From: Vreelandella aquamarina
GTDB taxonomy: Bacteria > Pseudomonadota > Gammaproteobacteria > Pseudomonadales > Halomonadaceae
Reading direction: 5' to 3'
DNA: 64,000 nucleotides
Assembly (NCBI RefSeq): GCF_900110265.1
Contig: NZ_FODB01000006.1
Span: 25,279-89,278 of the forward strand
Position numbers and translations under genes: made by a program. The notes under the pieces are model-generated. The model was not told the origin of the DNA, ran no database searches, and saw only the letters and a list, made by a program, of their open reading frames with translations. The stretch's first letter is position 1. Every line of letters begins with the position of its first letter. Positions 32,092 to 42,095 of this stretch are shown in pieces.

Positions 32092-32315
32092 AATGTTCTC
32101 CTTGAGTCTTCCTTGGGTACTACGTTAAGGGTATGACAAAAAATAAAGCTAAAGCGTTAGCTTAAATTTGTCTACCTGCGGTGCAGGTTCTTTACAGCGA
32201 CTTGTACCAGGGTTACGTACCAAGGCACGCAAGTCAAACGCTGTTTTATAATAGACCACAGCGGTTGTCTATAGCCACATATTTAAAACCTAGAACTTCC
32301 TTCAACAACACAAGC

Positions 32316-32945
32316 CTAGCGGATCACCACGCGTGTGCCAACATCTACTAATTCGGCCACACGTACGATCTGTTCATTGGTGACTGCCACACACCCTTGG
32401 GTCCAGTGGAAGCTACCATGGATCTCTGGATCACCGCCGCCAACTCCGTGAATCCCAATAGCGCCACCCAACGCAGTATTCTGCGGGGGAGAGCCATAAC
32501 GCCGGTAGTGGTCAAAATAGGCTTCGTAATCCGCTTGGGAGTAGATACCTTTTTCAAGCGCCATACGTGCGTGAGGTGGCGTAGGATAATCGATACCAAT
32601 AAAGATATGCCACTGGCTTTCGAAATTAAATCGATTAACTCTGAATTCGCCCAGCGGTGTAACGTTATCGCCGCGAATTCGCTGGGTTTTTGCGCCACCG
32701 CGCCCCAATGAAATAGGCGCAAAGCGCTCTACCAGCGCATTCCCGCGAAAAATGGTCAGCGTTGCCTCTTTATCGTCAATTAGCACCCACAACTCACTAC
32801 TGTGGCGTGGCACAGCAGCGCGAGAAAGCAGCGTCTCAACCAAATCGGTTGACTCATAATCATTCACAGCGCTTGTAGCAGTTGCGCTAGCCACTGCTGG
32901 CCAGCCCAGTGCCAACGCCAAAAATCGGCGACGGTTCACAGACAT
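32316..32945 (-). CDS. Short L,D-transpeptidase (YkuD family) with Tat-like signal
   Basis: 209 residues. The N-terminus MSVNRRRFLALALG has the twin-arginine look followed by a hydrophobic core and an Ala-rich cleavage site. The YkuD domain follows, with IGIHGVGGG and SFHWTQGCVAVTNEQI, where the Cys is the nucleophile. This resembles the YafK/ErfK-like short enzymes that either crosslink peptidoglycan or cut lipoprotein off it (DpaA/LdtF type). Without structural comparison the direction of reaction is open. It lies upstream of the OprI-type lipoprotein gene on the same strand, with 224 bp between them. Confidence 0.85.
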   Translation of the reverse strand: MSVNRRRFLALALGWPAVASATATSAVNDYESTDLVETLLSRAAVPRHSSELWVLIDDKEATLTIFRGNALVERFAPISLGRGGAKTQRIRGDNVTPLGEFRVNRFNFESQWHIFIGIDYPTPPHARMALEKGIYSQADYEAYFDHYRRYGSPPQNTALGGAIGIHGVGGGDPEIHGSFHWTQGCVAVTNEQIVRVAELVDVGTRVVIR

Positions 32946-33101
32946 TATTTTGCTCTCAAATACAGGCCAGTGTGGCTAGGCCGAGGACACATTAGTGGCG
33001 GCTGTTATACCTTATTCACACAGCTATTGTCAGCGTTTCGACCATCAAATTAGCGTTCAGAATAACGAGCAGCACTGAAACAAACTTTAATTCAACGTTC
33101 A

Positions 33102-33566
33102 CTAAATATCGTCAAACTCCTGCATGCTCGCGACTAGTTTGCGAGCTTCTGCATTATGACCTTCTGCCAATGCGCTAAAAAACGTCTCCTCGGGCTCAAT
33201 TTTGGCCCGAGAAGCGCGATGTTCATAAAGGCTTTGCAACTTACGATGGGACTCTACCGCTGTTTTGGTTAGCTCATCAATCGAACCTGCCACGCTCTGC
33301 TTTGCCAGAGCATCAAGCTCAGGGGGCTGGGGGAAGTCGCTTGAATCGTCAAACCATATTTCTAACACTTCACGATGATCCGAGCCATCGTGCAACAGCG
33401 CCTCAAGCCCTGTTTTCATCTTTAGCTCGCTATCGGCTAGGTAGGTGAGCACCATGGCTAGGCGCTCATGCTCGGCTTGTTCTGCGCCAGCGCTGTATTG
33501 GCGCGCCATGCGGCCATGATAACCCGCTGCCCACTCAATGAGATCTTTGACTTGATTATAGCGCAT
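33102..33566 (-). CDS. Small all-helical protein, unassigned
   Basis: 154 residues from the ATG at 33566 (MRYNQVKDLIEWAAGYHG), chosen for the strong AGGAGG ribosome site; the frame is open 19 codons further upstream. No signal peptide or membrane segment is seen. The sequence is predicted as four or five long helices with EHERLAMVLTYLADSE and an acidic C-terminus. Several His and Glu residues on helices (GYHGRM, EQAEHERL, ESHRKL) recall ferritin-like or rubrerythrin-like bundles, but the canonical ExxH iron ligands cannot be assigned with confidence. Function unknown. Confidence 0.65.
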   Translation of the reverse strand: MRYNQVKDLIEWAAGYHGRMARQYSAGAEQAEHERLAMVLTYLADSELKMKTGLEALLHDGSDHREVLEIWFDDSSDFPQPPELDALAKQSVAGSIDELTKTAVESHRKLQSLYEHRASRAKIEPEETFFSALAEGHNAEARKLVASMQEFDDI

Positions 33567-33691
33567 CCGTGCCTCCTGTATCGCTGTTTCCATACAACGT
33601 GGTGACGAATAGGCACATTTCAACCTATCAGAGTAAGCAACCAGACGCTATTGGCAACCTCTCCCTCTATCACCACCGCACTGCCGCTGGA

Positions 33692-34153
33692 CTACCACTC
33701 TTGGCTTGTCTCCCGTAGCGAGGCAATATCACGCTTAGCCGCTTGGAGGTTCTCTAACAGTTGCTCGGCTAACGTCAACTGGCTACCTACCGCAATCATA
33801 GAAGGATTTTGCACAGCGCGACGCGCAGCACCATCATCACTGTGCAGCTTCTCTAGCTGCCCCACCAGCCAGTAAAGCCAGCTTTCCGGCTGCTGCATGG
33901 CATCGCGTAGACGCTGCAGCTCTGCCACATCGGGGCCGTCACTGGCGAGCAGCGCGCGCCAGTCATGGCTCGTCAACCGTGCGTGCTCGGTTACCTCTTT
34001 GAGCAGCGAGCCCAGTGCTAGCTCGAACAGCGCCAGCGCGCTCTCTTCGATGGCCATCCGTCGGGCAGGGCTGTGCTCATCATCGCCAACCGGCAGGCCG
34101 ACCAGCAGCTCGGCCTGATACAGCAGTTGATTGGTACGCGAACGCGGGCTCAC
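33692..34153 (-). CDS. DUF6586-type protein co-transcribed with topA
   Basis: 153 residues, helical, no signal peptide. It resembles the small protein next to topA in Pseudomonas (PA3010 type, DUF6586), of unknown function; the family name is from memory. The GTG start at 34153 overlaps the topA stop (GTGA), so the two are translationally coupled. [13 protein letters not shown] and [10 protein letters not shown] are the most distinctive stretches. Confidence 0.7.
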   Translation of the reverse strand: MSPRSRTNQLLYQAELLVGLPVGDDEHSPARRMAIEESALALFELALGSLLKEVTEHARLTSHDWRALLASDGPDVAELQRLRDAMQQPESWLYWLVGQLEKLHSDDGAARRAVQNPSMIAVGSQLTLAEQLLENLQAAKRDIASLRETSQEW

Positions 34154-36777
34154 TTGCGCTTATCCTCCACATGCCATTTGCCGCCTTCAAAGGTCGCCTT
34201 CCAGCCGGTCGCTTTGCCCTCTTCGTCTGTCATCACGTACTGCTCTTTGTTTTTACGCGAGAAGCGGATCTGCGCGGGGCGGCCATCGGGGTCTTCGCTT
34301 GGCGCATCAAGAATAAAGTGATACTTCTCTGGCAGCTCGTCAGCGTGAGCTTTCAGCTCTTTAACCAGCGGCGGGCGGGTTTCACGATTTTTAGGGAACT
34401 TACTAGCAGCCAGGAACAAGCCACTAGCGCCATCCCGTAACACGTAATGATCTTCCACCTTTTGGCAGGCAAGTTCGGGCATGGGAATCGGGTCCATCTT
34501 CGGCGGCGCGACGTCACCACTGCGCAGCAGCTTGCGGGTGTTTTTACACTCGCTGTTGGTGCAGCCAAAGTATTTGCCAAATCGGCCAGATTTTAGCTGC
34601 ATCTCGGAGCCGCACTTATCGCACTCAATGACCGGGCCATCGTAGCCTTTAATCTTGAACTTGCCGCTCTCTACTTCGTAACCGTCACAGTCTGGGCTGT
34701 TGCCACAAATATGAAGCTTACGAGTTTCGTCAATCAGGTAGTTATCCATCGCCGTGCCGCATTTCGGGCAACGACGCTTGGCACGTAGGGCATTGGTTTC
34801 CGCTTCTTCGCCCGCGTCTTCCGCCACGGCCTCTTCACCAGGAATCAGGTCAATGGTGGTTTTGCAGCGTTCTTTAGGCGGCAAGTTGTAGCCGCTGCAG
34901 CCCAAAAATACACCGGTAGAGGCGGTTCGAATCTGCATTTTTCGGCCACAGCTGGGGCAGTCGATATCAGTCGGCACCGGCTGGTTCGGACGCATGCCCT
35001 CCTCGCTTTCAGCCTTCATCAGCTCCATGCGGAACTCATCGTAGAAGGCATCAAGCAGCTCCCGCCAATTGCGCTCGCCTTCAGCCACTTCATCAAGGCT
35101 GTCCTCCATGCGGGCAGTGAAGGAGTAGTCCATTAAGTCAGGGAAGGACTCTTTCAACCGCTCGGTGACGATATCGCCCAATTTTTCGGCATAAAAACGG
35201 CGGTTCTCCAGCTTCACGTAGCCACGATCTTGGATAGTCGAAATAATCGATGCGTAGGTGGAGGGGCGGCCAATGCCCTGCTTCTCTAGTTCTTTGACCA
35301 AGCTGGCTTCGGTGTAGCGCGCGGGCGGCTTGGTAAAATGCTGCTGAGGGTCGAGTTTTTCTAGCTGCATTGCCGTGCCCGTCGGCAGGTCAGGCAGGCT
35401 TTGATCTTCGTTTTTGCCCGTAGGCTTCATTACCCGGGTGTAACCATCAAATTTCAGCACGCGGCCTTTGGCACGCAGGTCGTAGCCATCTACTTCCACA
35501 CTGAGCGTGCTGGAGAGGTATTCGGCTGGGGTCATCTGACACGCCACAAATTGCCGCCAAATAAGCTCGTAGAGGCGTTCGGCGTCACGCTCCATACCTG
35601 CCAAGTCAGTCGCTTTGCGCTCGACGCTAGAGGGCCGGATGGCTTCGTGCGCTTCTTGAGCACTCTCTTTGCTGCTGTATCGATTAGGCGACTCAGGCAA
35701 ATAGCGCGCACCATACTCATCACCAATAAACGAACGGACACTCTCCACCGCGTCTTTAGATAGGTTGGTGGAATCGGTACGCATATAGGTGATGTAGCCC
35801 GCTTCATAAAGCCGCTGGGCCATGGTCATGGTCTTCTTCACCGAAAACCCTAATCGGCTGCTGGCTGCCTGCTGAAGCGTAGAGGTGATAAACGGCGCGG
35901 TCGGTTTAGAGCTGGTGGGTTTATCTTCCCGCGAGGTAATCGAGAGCTTGGCTTTGCGCAGCTGCTCAATACGCGCCAGGGTATCCTTTTCAGAGGTGGG
36001 ACGGAACGGCTTGCCATCCTGGCGAACAAGGGCAAAACGCACCAATTCTCCATCCGGAGAGAGGAGATCCGCATGAACGTCCCAAAACTCTTCGGGAATA
36101 AAAGCGCGAATCTCCCGCTCACGTTCCACAATCAGACGCACCGCGACAGATTGTACGCGCCCGGCGGAAAGCCCGCGGGCAATCTTGGCCCACAATAGCG
36201 GCGAGAGCATAAAGCCCACTACGCGGTCCAAGAAGCGGCGTGCCTGCTGGGCTTCAACCCGGGGGATGTTCAAGACACCGGGGGCTTTAAACGCATCCTG
36301 AATGGCGTTTTTAGTAATTTCGTTGAACACCACGCGCTTGTAGCGGCTATCGTCGCCACCGATGGTTTCGCGAAGGTGCCAAGCAATCGCCTCCCCTTCA
36401 CGATCCAAATCCGTAGCGAGATAAACAGCATCGGCCTTCTCAGCCAGTTTCTTTAACTCAGCAACTACTTTCTCTTTCCCCGGAAGCACTTCATAGCGCG
36501 CTTCCCAGCCGTTATCTGGGTCAATCCCCATGCGTCGAATGAGCTGGTCGTGAGCTTTGCGCTTTTTATACTCCGCCTTCTCTTCCGCCGACATCTTACG
36601 CGTTGCCGCGGCCTGGCGTGCACGCTCCTTTGGGTCGGAGGCTGCCTTACCTGAGCCGCTGGTCGGCAGGTCACGGATATGACCTACGCTCGACTTTACG
36701 ATGAAATCGTTGCCGAGATATTTATTAATCGTCTTCGCTTTCGCTGGCGATTCGACGATGACCAGTGACTTGCCCAT
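34150..36777 (-). CDS. topA: DNA topoisomerase I
   Basis: This type IA topoisomerase of 875 residues relaxes negative supercoils. The Toprim domain begins [20 protein letters not shown] and has the metal site [15 protein letters not shown]. The active-site tyrosine is in [13 protein letters not shown]. The C-terminal third has three tetracysteine zinc ribbons (starting [16 protein letters not shown] and CDKCGSEM), and two further zinc-less repeats before a basic end. The ATG at 36777 is chosen by homology and a GGAG site; the frame is open 27 codons upstream. It leads a two-gene unit with the DUF6586-type gene. Confidence 0.97.
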   Translation of the reverse strand: MGKSLVIVESPAKAKTINKYLGNDFIVKSSVGHIRDLPTSGSGKAASDPKERARQAAATRKMSAEEKAEYKKRKAHDQLIRRMGIDPDNGWEARYEVLPGKEKVVAELKKLAEKADAVYLATDLDREGEAIAWHLRETIGGDDSRYKRVVFNEITKNAIQDAFKAPGVLNIPRVEAQQARRFLDRVVGFMLSPLLWAKIARGLSAGRVQSVAVRLIVEREREIRAFIPEEFWDVHADLLSPDGELVRFALVRQDGKPFRPTSEKDTLARIEQLRKAKLSITSREDKPTSSKPTAPFITSTLQQAASSRLGFSVKKTMTMAQRLYEAGYITYMRTDSTNLSKDAVESVRSFIGDEYGARYLPESPNRYSSKESAQEAHEAIRPSSVERKATDLAGMERDAERLYELIWRQFVACQMTPAEYLSSTLSVEVDGYDLRAKGRVLKFDGYTRVMKPTGKNEDQSLPDLPTGTAMQLEKLDPQQHFTKPPARYTEASLVKELEKQGIGRPSTYASIISTIQDRGYVKLENRRFYAEKLGDIVTERLKESFPDLMDYSFTARMEDSLDEVAEGERNWRELLDAFYDEFRMELMKAESEEGMRPNQPVPTDIDCPSCGRKMQIRTASTGVFLGCSGYNLPPKERCKTTIDLIPGEEAVAEDAGEEAETNALRAKRRCPKCGTAMDNYLIDETRKLHICGNSPDCDGYEVESGKFKIKGYDGPVIECDKCGSEMQLKSGRFGKYFGCTNSECKNTRKLLRSGDVAPPKMDPIPMPELACQKVEDHYVLRDGASGLFLAASKFPKNRETRPPLVKELKAHADELPEKYHFILDAPSEDPDGRPAQIRFSRKNKEQYVMTDEEGKATGWKATFEGGKWHVEDKRK

Positions 36778-37050
36778 AGTGCTCCACTTTTCTATTGCCC
36801 AGGCGCTATCGCCCATGCTCTGAATACGTTGCCGCCTCAATGTGTGCTTGGCGACCATGAGAAAAATGCGCCTACCCTACCCCAGCCCTTGATTAAGCGC
36901 TAGTAGCAACCGCCTCTTAGGGAGCTAAGCGAACACTAACAACAACGCATTAGCGGCGCGGTGCGTTTTACGATGCTTTTTTGCATCAGGGTAGCTAGAC
37001 ACTAGACTGCCGCTCGGCACTCGGCAACCCAAATCGCCGCCTATCAATGC

Positions 37051-37080
37051 AAAAGCCCCCGCTAAAAAGCGGGGGCGAAG
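37051..37080 (-). terminator. Terminator of the DUF3141 gene
   Basis: GCCCCCGC/GCGGGGGC (37055-37076) forms an 8-bp stem with an A-rich loop, followed on the minus strand by TTTTGC. It lies about 20 bp after the stop codon. Confidence 0.8.
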
Positions 37081-37098
37081 GCGTCTTAGCAACTTTAT

Positions 37099-39540
37099 CT
37101 AACGCTTACGGGGCGAGCTTCTGCGCTGACCAGTCGGCCGGGTGGCTGGCTTTTTCTTTGGCGCCTCTACCGATGATTCCTGGGCCTTTTCAGCCGTTAC
37201 CGTGTTACTCGCTTCGGCTGCTATTTCCGCTGTAGCCGCAGTGGGGTCAGATGCGGGCGCTGTTTCAGGGGCTGGCGCCACCAAGGCAGCCGGACGCGCT
37301 TTATCAAACAACGCTTTTACTTGGTCAAACCGCTTAGCGGCATGTTCAGTTAACTCACCGCTAGCGGCAAAGACATGCTCTAAGTGGCTAATATAGTTAT
37401 CTATCTCCTCACCGGTCTGCCCTTTTAATAGCTCCGGCAACGTATTAAGCGCCTGCTCACGATCAAGCTTCAAAATAAAGAACTGCTCACGCACTAGGCG
37501 CTTAAATTCGCTCAAGGAGGTGCTGGGTTCAAGCTCCGCCCGAGAGGCGCGTAGGCGCTTAAAGTTACGCTCATCGGTGGCCGGTGCGCCACCTAGCACA
37601 TAGATCACTGAACGCATCACGGCTTCATGAGGGCCACCCTGAGCAATTTTATGACGCAGCTCATTTTGGCGGTTTTCAATAAAGCGGCGGTGCTCAGGCT
37701 CTGCGCCAGGACGGCGGCGATGTACATGGGCATCCCCGTACAAGCCAACAGCGGCCTGGAGCAGCGGTTGACCATAAATATCCATAAACAGGCGCTCGGT
37801 TGAGCTATCGCGCAGGTCACGCCATGCATTCAGGCTCACTACAATTTGATCAGATGCCATGAGCTCTAGCGCTTTAAATATGTTGTCCTGCTCCACCGGC
37901 TGACGATAGCGGCGCACGTAGTCGGCCATAACCGGTAGCGGCACCGTCAGCGGGTTACGGTCTGACATGAGCTTGTAGCCCAGGCGAATGGGGTGCATAC
38001 GCCGTATCCAGCGCGCCGCCTCGGGTGTCATGATGGACTGTATCCACGGCTGCACGTAGAGACGATAAAACCCCAGGTTAATTTCAGAGATGCGGGCAAC
38101 GGTGGCGAAGCGACGATCATCCTCCGGCTGATGCATCACGTCACGATCAAGCTCCTCGAAGTTGCGCGGCGCAAATTCCAGCAGATAGTCACGCTCAATC
38201 AGCTCGGCGTCTGTGTGTTCGTCGGCATGAGAAATCGTCGTTTCGTACAGCCCTGGCGGCATCACATCGATGTAGTCCATGTTGGCCGTAAATTCGGAGT
38301 GCTCTTTGCGGGAAACACTGCCAGATACGAAGATTCCCAGGTGCCCAGTGGTATCATGCAAGCAGTAAATAATCGTCTGCTCATTCGCAATGATATCCTC
38401 TTCGCCCGCGTACAGATCACGAATCCACCCCAGGGCCTGAGGCGGTGGCGTAATATCGTCCCCCCGTGAGCAAAACACCACCACAGGCGAGCGTACATTA
38501 CGCAGATCAATACGCCGTCCATCGCGGGTAACCAGTTGCGCCGTAGAAAGGCGATTGCCGACAAATAAGTTATCGACAATGTACTGGATCTCATTACCGC
38601 CCAGCACCACATGACCACCCCACCAGCGTTCAAACTCTAAATAGCGTTTGGACTCGGTATCAATATTGGCATACAGGTGGTACTGCTTTTTCCAGTAGGT
38701 ATTAGCCGGGTTGAGGCGCTCAAAGTTCTGAACCAGCCACGCCCCATCAAATAGGCCGTTGCCGATATCACTGGTCAATGCAGTAATCCAACTTCCCCCT
38801 GTCATACCGCCGGTATAACGCATGGGCGCCTTGCCATGCTCGCCAGCCCAATAAGAGAGCGGTGCACCAGCGATTAAGATTGGCCCAAATACTTCAGGCT
38901 CAAGGGCGGCGGCCATCATGATTTGCCAGCCCGCTTGGCAGTTACCAACCACCATCGGTTTTTCAGTGGTTTCCGGGTGTAGCGCAATCACGTGGCGCAA
39001 AAAGGCCACTTCCGACTCCACCACATCTTCCACCGTTTGGCCTGGCTCAGGGAAAGGTAAAAAGCCGATAAAGTAGCAGGGATGGCCCGCTTTTAGCGCG
39101 ACACCGAGTTCGCTATCAGGCTTAAAACCGCCGATACCAGGGCCATGGCCTGCACGCGGGTCAATAACAACAAAGGGGCGTTTTTGTGGGTCAATCTGGA
39201 TATTCTTAGGCGGCAATACCCGCAGTAACTCATAGTTAGTCGGATTAGGCAGCGTACGGCCATCCACTAACACCTCGGTTTCAAAGCCGAGCACATTGGG
39301 CTTCGTTTGCTCCATGTGTTCGAGATACTGGTTGCCGCGCTCGCGCATGACATCCCAATAAAGGATGTTGCGCTCTACACTGTCACGCCAGTAGCTAACC
39401 GCGGCACGACCAAACCCAAAAGGGTCCATCATGCTAGCGAGAGCTTCACCGCCCGGTAACGCCGCGGAATCATTCGATGACCCAAACCAAGGAGCAGCAA
39501 GCGCATTGGTGGTAAGCAAAGGATTAGCGAGAAAGTTCAT
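37099..39540 (-). CDS. DUF3141 protein, PhaC-like alpha/beta-hydrolase
   Basis: 813 residues, cytosolic. The N-terminal half resembles polyhydroxyalkanoate synthases and ends in the nucleophile elbow VVGNCQAGWQ with Cys201; the PHA synthase box is GxCxG, and here the last glycine is alanine. The likely catalytic Asp is in VFCSRGDDITPP and the His in HDTTGHLGIF, so the triad is complete. The C-terminal 70 residues are Ala/Pro/Glu/Thr-rich with a Lys/Arg end. In other proteobacteria DUF3141 genes sit beside pta, ackA and fabI, but not here. The ATG at 39540 has GGGAGA upstream. PHA synthesis itself is not shown; the family is often linked to acyl-CoA use. Confidence 0.85.
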   Translation of the reverse strand: MNFLANPLLTTNALAAPWFGSSNDSAALPGGEALASMMDPFGFGRAAVSYWRDSVERNILYWDVMRERGNQYLEHMEQTKPNVLGFETEVLVDGRTLPNPTNYELLRVLPPKNIQIDPQKRPFVVIDPRAGHGPGIGGFKPDSELGVALKAGHPCYFIGFLPFPEPGQTVEDVVESEVAFLRHVIALHPETTEKPMVVGNCQAGWQIMMAAALEPEVFGPILIAGAPLSYWAGEHGKAPMRYTGGMTGGSWITALTSDIGNGLFDGAWLVQNFERLNPANTYWKKQYHLYANIDTESKRYLEFERWWGGHVVLGGNEIQYIVDNLFVGNRLSTAQLVTRDGRRIDLRNVRSPVVVFCSRGDDITPPPQALGWIRDLYAGEEDIIANEQTIIYCLHDTTGHLGIFVSGSVSRKEHSEFTANMDYIDVMPPGLYETTISHADEHTDAELIERDYLLEFAPRNFEELDRDVMHQPEDDRRFATVARISEINLGFYRLYVQPWIQSIMTPEAARWIRRMHPIRLGYKLMSDRNPLTVPLPVMADYVRRYRQPVEQDNIFKALELMASDQIVVSLNAWRDLRDSSTERLFMDIYGQPLLQAAVGLYGDAHVHRRRPGAEPEHRRFIENRQNELRHKIAQGGPHEAVMRSVIYVLGGAPATDERNFKRLRASRAELEPSTSLSEFKRLVREQFFILKLDREQALNTLPELLKGQTGEEIDNYISHLEHVFAASGELTEHAAKRFDQVKALFDKARPAALVAPAPETAPASDPTAATAEIAAEASNTVTAEKAQESSVEAPKKKPATRPTGQRRSSPRKR

Positions 39541-39637
39541 ATATTCTCCCATTGGGTTGATGCATGGCACCAATCCCAAAGCAATGATGCTGCAATGCAA
39601 TATAGTTTAGGCCACTCCTTGCCTAACGTCGATGACT

Positions 39638-39652
39638 CCCCCCCCTTTTTTT
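39638..39652. repeat. Homopolymer tract C8T7 upstream of the DUF3141 gene
   Basis: Eight C followed by seven T (A7G8 on the minus strand) lies about 100 bp upstream of the DUF3141 start codon. Such tracts change length by slippage and can alter promoter spacing. No other function is visible. Confidence 0.5.
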
Positions 39653-39817
39653 CCAACGACCGTCTTATTGATCGAAACGTACACCGTTTATATACCGCCA
39701 AGCTTTCAAGGCGGTAGCCCTAAATCAGTGATAGCATTTCGGCGCTGAGGCCAAGCCCTATATAACAGGCCTTATACAGTGCGCTTTTTTACCGAGGAAG
39801 TTTACCCTGAGGTGGTT

Positions 39818-40807
39818 ATGTCATCCCCCACGCTGCTCAACCGCTTAACGTTTCGACAGCTACAAGTGTTTCAGGCAGTGCATCAACAACGCTCCTATTC
39901 ACGGGCCGCCGAGCAGCTCGGCCTGACACAACCAGCCGTGAGCGCGCAGATTCGACAGCTTGAGCAAGCGTTGGGGCAGCCTCTCTTTAAGTATGCGGGG
40001 AAAACTCTCCACGTGCTGCCAACGGCCGATACACTGGCCCTCTCTACGCGGGAAATCTTTGGTCAGCTGTCGCGGCTGCAAATGAGCCTTTCAGACATTA
40101 ACGGCAAGATCAGCGGCAAGTTGAACGTCGCTGCCGTCTCCTCCGCGCAGTATGTCGTGCCCTATGTGCTGGCTAAATTTCGCGCACGATACCCGGATGT
40201 TCAGTTGCGTTTAAAGGTGTGTAACCGCAGCCAAGCACTTGAGCGGCTGGCCGAACAACAAGACGACGTGGTGATCATGGCCATGGTGCCAGAAGACGAC
40301 GGCTTGGTGGTTATGCCAATTCTTGAAAACGAGCTTGTGGCGGTAGTGTGGCCAGAACATCCTCTGCTAAGTATGCCCAATCCAACGCTGACGGATTTCG
40401 CACGCCATTTCGTACTAATGCGTGAGCCTGGTTCGGGGGTTCGCAGCGCCTTTGAGCAGCTTGCCGTGGATCAAGAAGTGGGGCTTCCGCACCGTATCGA
40501 GCTGGGCACCAATGAAGCCATCAAACAAGGGGTAATGGTACATTTGGGCGTTGCCGTACTGCCTCGTTTGGCGGTACAGCGCGAGTTGGAACAGGGCCTG
40601 CTCGCCACCCTGTCTCTGCCCAATTTTCCCATTCGCCGCGCTTGGTGCACGGTATACCGCCGAGACCACTTTCCCACTCCGGTAGCAGAGCTCTTCCTGC
40701 GTTTTGTGCGTGAGCATCTGAGCGAGTTCCAGCGCCACTTCCAAGCGCCTGGCAGCCCGCTTCCTAGCCATGGAGTTTCCTGCTTACCCGCCCTGTCACT
40801 GGAATAG
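39818..40807 (+). CDS. LysR-family transcriptional regulator, CbbR-like
   Basis: About 329 residues from the ATG at 39818, which has GAGG upstream; a GTG at 39779 would add 13 residues. The N-terminal helix-turn-helix is clear (FQAVHQQRSYSRAAEQLG and LTQPAVSAQIRQLEQALG), followed by the usual linker and a periplasmic-binding-like effector domain (GKLNVAAVSSAQYVVPYVLA). The opening FRQLQVFQAVHQ resembles the CbbR/RbcR group. It is divergent from the DUF3141 gene, and an inverted repeat AGGCC-N15-GGCCT around a TATATA box (about 39750-39774) could be its own operator. Target and effector are unknown. Confidence 0.8.
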   Translation: MSSPTLLNRLTFRQLQVFQAVHQQRSYSRAAEQLGLTQPAVSAQIRQLEQALGQPLFKYAGKTLHVLPTADTLALSTREIFGQLSRLQMSLSDINGKISGKLNVAAVSSAQYVVPYVLAKFRARYPDVQLRLKVCNRSQALERLAEQQDDVVIMAMVPEDDGLVVMPILENELVAVVWPEHPLLSMPNPTLTDFARHFVLMREPGSGVRSAFEQLAVDQEVGLPHRIELGTNEAIKQGVMVHLGVAVLPRLAVQRELEQGLLATLSLPNFPIRRAWCTVYRRDHFPTPVAELFLRFVREHLSEFQRHFQAPGSPLPSHGVSCLPALSLE

Positions 40808-40997
40808 GATCACTAGCGGTTCTACGGTGTCTTGTTGATTGCCAAATATGTTACATTATTTACAACCTACGTATCAGTTAGCGTTACTCAGGGCATGGTA
40901 AACAGTTGCATCGCGGCCACATTTTGCACGTATATTTTTCGTGATGCGTCGCTCGGATTTTCTGCTTACCAGCCGCACAGTAGAGAGGCTCTCTCCT

Positions 40998-42050
40998 ATG
41001 AGCAACACCCCTTCCCAGCGCGTGCCCAGCGGCGAAAAATTCCGTAACGAACATGGCATGACAGTGATTAAAGATGGCATGAAGCAGCGCAAAGCGCAGG
41101 CAGATGCCCCTTCACTTGAGCGCAAGCCAAAGTGGCTGCGCGCGCAAATTCCCGGCGGCGAGCGTTTTGAGGCCGTTAAGAAAAACGTGGCGACGCACCG
41201 GCTCAGCACCGTTTGCGCTGAATCCCATTGTCCTAACATGGGTGAATGCTGGAGCAATGGTACCGCCACCATTATGTTGATGGGCTCAGTATGTACCCGC
41301 GCCTGCCGCTTCTGTGCGGTTGATACTGGCAACCCTAAAGGTTGGCTGGATCACGAAGAGCCGGAAAATACCGCCAAATCCGTCGAGCTAATGGGTCTTC
41401 GCTATATCGTGCTGACCTCAGTAGACCGTGACGATCTAGACGATGGTGGCGCCACCCACTACGCCAACTGTATTCGCGCCATTAAAGCGCGCACGCCGGA
41501 GGTGGTTGTTGAGGCGTTAACGCCTGATTTTGATGGCGATAAAGCCGCTATTGAGCGCGTGGTCGATTCAGGGCTTGAGGTGTTTGCGCAAAACGTTGAG
41601 ACCGTTGAGCGGCTGACCAGCAAAGTGCGCGACCCTCGCGCTGGCTACCGCAAAACGCTCGACGTATTGGCCCACGCCAAGCAGTATCGCCCCGACATCA
41701 TCACCAAAACCAGCTTGATGCTGGGGCTGGGAGAAACGGACGAAGAGATCCTGCAAACCTTCGACGATTTGCGTGAGATTGGTGTCGATATCGTGACGTT
41801 AGGCCAATACCTGCGCCCAACCAAAAACCACTTGGCCGTGGAGCGCTGGGTAAGCCCAGAAGAGTTCGAGCGCTATCGCGTACTAGGCCTTGAGAAAGGC
41901 TTTATGGAAGTGCCATCCGGCCCGCTGGTACGCTCTAGCTACCGGGCAGACCGCGTGTTCGAAAAGAACAACTTGGGTCTTGCCGCTCCTGCGGCCATTC
42001 CAGGTCAAGAGCCGGACAGCAACCGCATCCCCGCCTTCAACGTCGGCTAA
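40998..42050 (+). CDS. lipA: Lipoyl synthase
   Basis: This radical-SAM enzyme of 350 residues inserts two sulfur atoms into octanoyl groups on lipoyl domains. Auxiliary cluster ligands are in [12 protein letters not shown], the radical-SAM cluster in [11 protein letters not shown], and the conserved C-terminal serine in [10 protein letters not shown]. The start at 40998 ([15 protein letters not shown]) is chosen by family length; the frame is open 19 codons upstream. It faces lipB on the opposite strand, whereas in E. coli and Pseudomonas the two point the same way. Confidence 0.96.
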   Translation: MSNTPSQRVPSGEKFRNEHGMTVIKDGMKQRKAQADAPSLERKPKWLRAQIPGGERFEAVKKNVATHRLSTVCAESHCPNMGECWSNGTATIMLMGSVCTRACRFCAVDTGNPKGWLDHEEPENTAKSVELMGLRYIVLTSVDRDDLDDGGATHYANCIRAIKARTPEVVVEALTPDFDGDKAAIERVVDSGLEVFAQNVETVERLTSKVRDPRAGYRKTLDVLAHAKQYRPDIITKTSLMLGLGETDEEILQTFDDLREIGVDIVTLGQYLRPTKNHLAVERWVSPEEFERYRVLGLEKGFMEVPSGPLVRSSYRADRVFEKNNLGLAAPAAIPGQEPDSNRIPAFNVG

Positions 42051-42060
42051 CTCGCCGCGG

Positions 42061-42090
42061 ACTGCCTGCATACAGCGCTCTGCAGGCAGT
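42061..42090. terminator. Inverted repeat between lipA and lipB
   Basis: ACTGCCTGCA and TGCAGGCAGT form a perfect 10-bp stem with a 10-base loop in the 45-bp gap between the converging genes. T runs on either side are poor, so termination may be partial. Confidence 0.55.
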
Positions 42091-42095
42091 CTTCG

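Noticed and set aside
36970..36987. GATGC-T6-GCATC hairpin between topA and the DUF3141 terminator
   Set aside because: Five-base stem with an all-T loop and no T tract outside; too weak to call.
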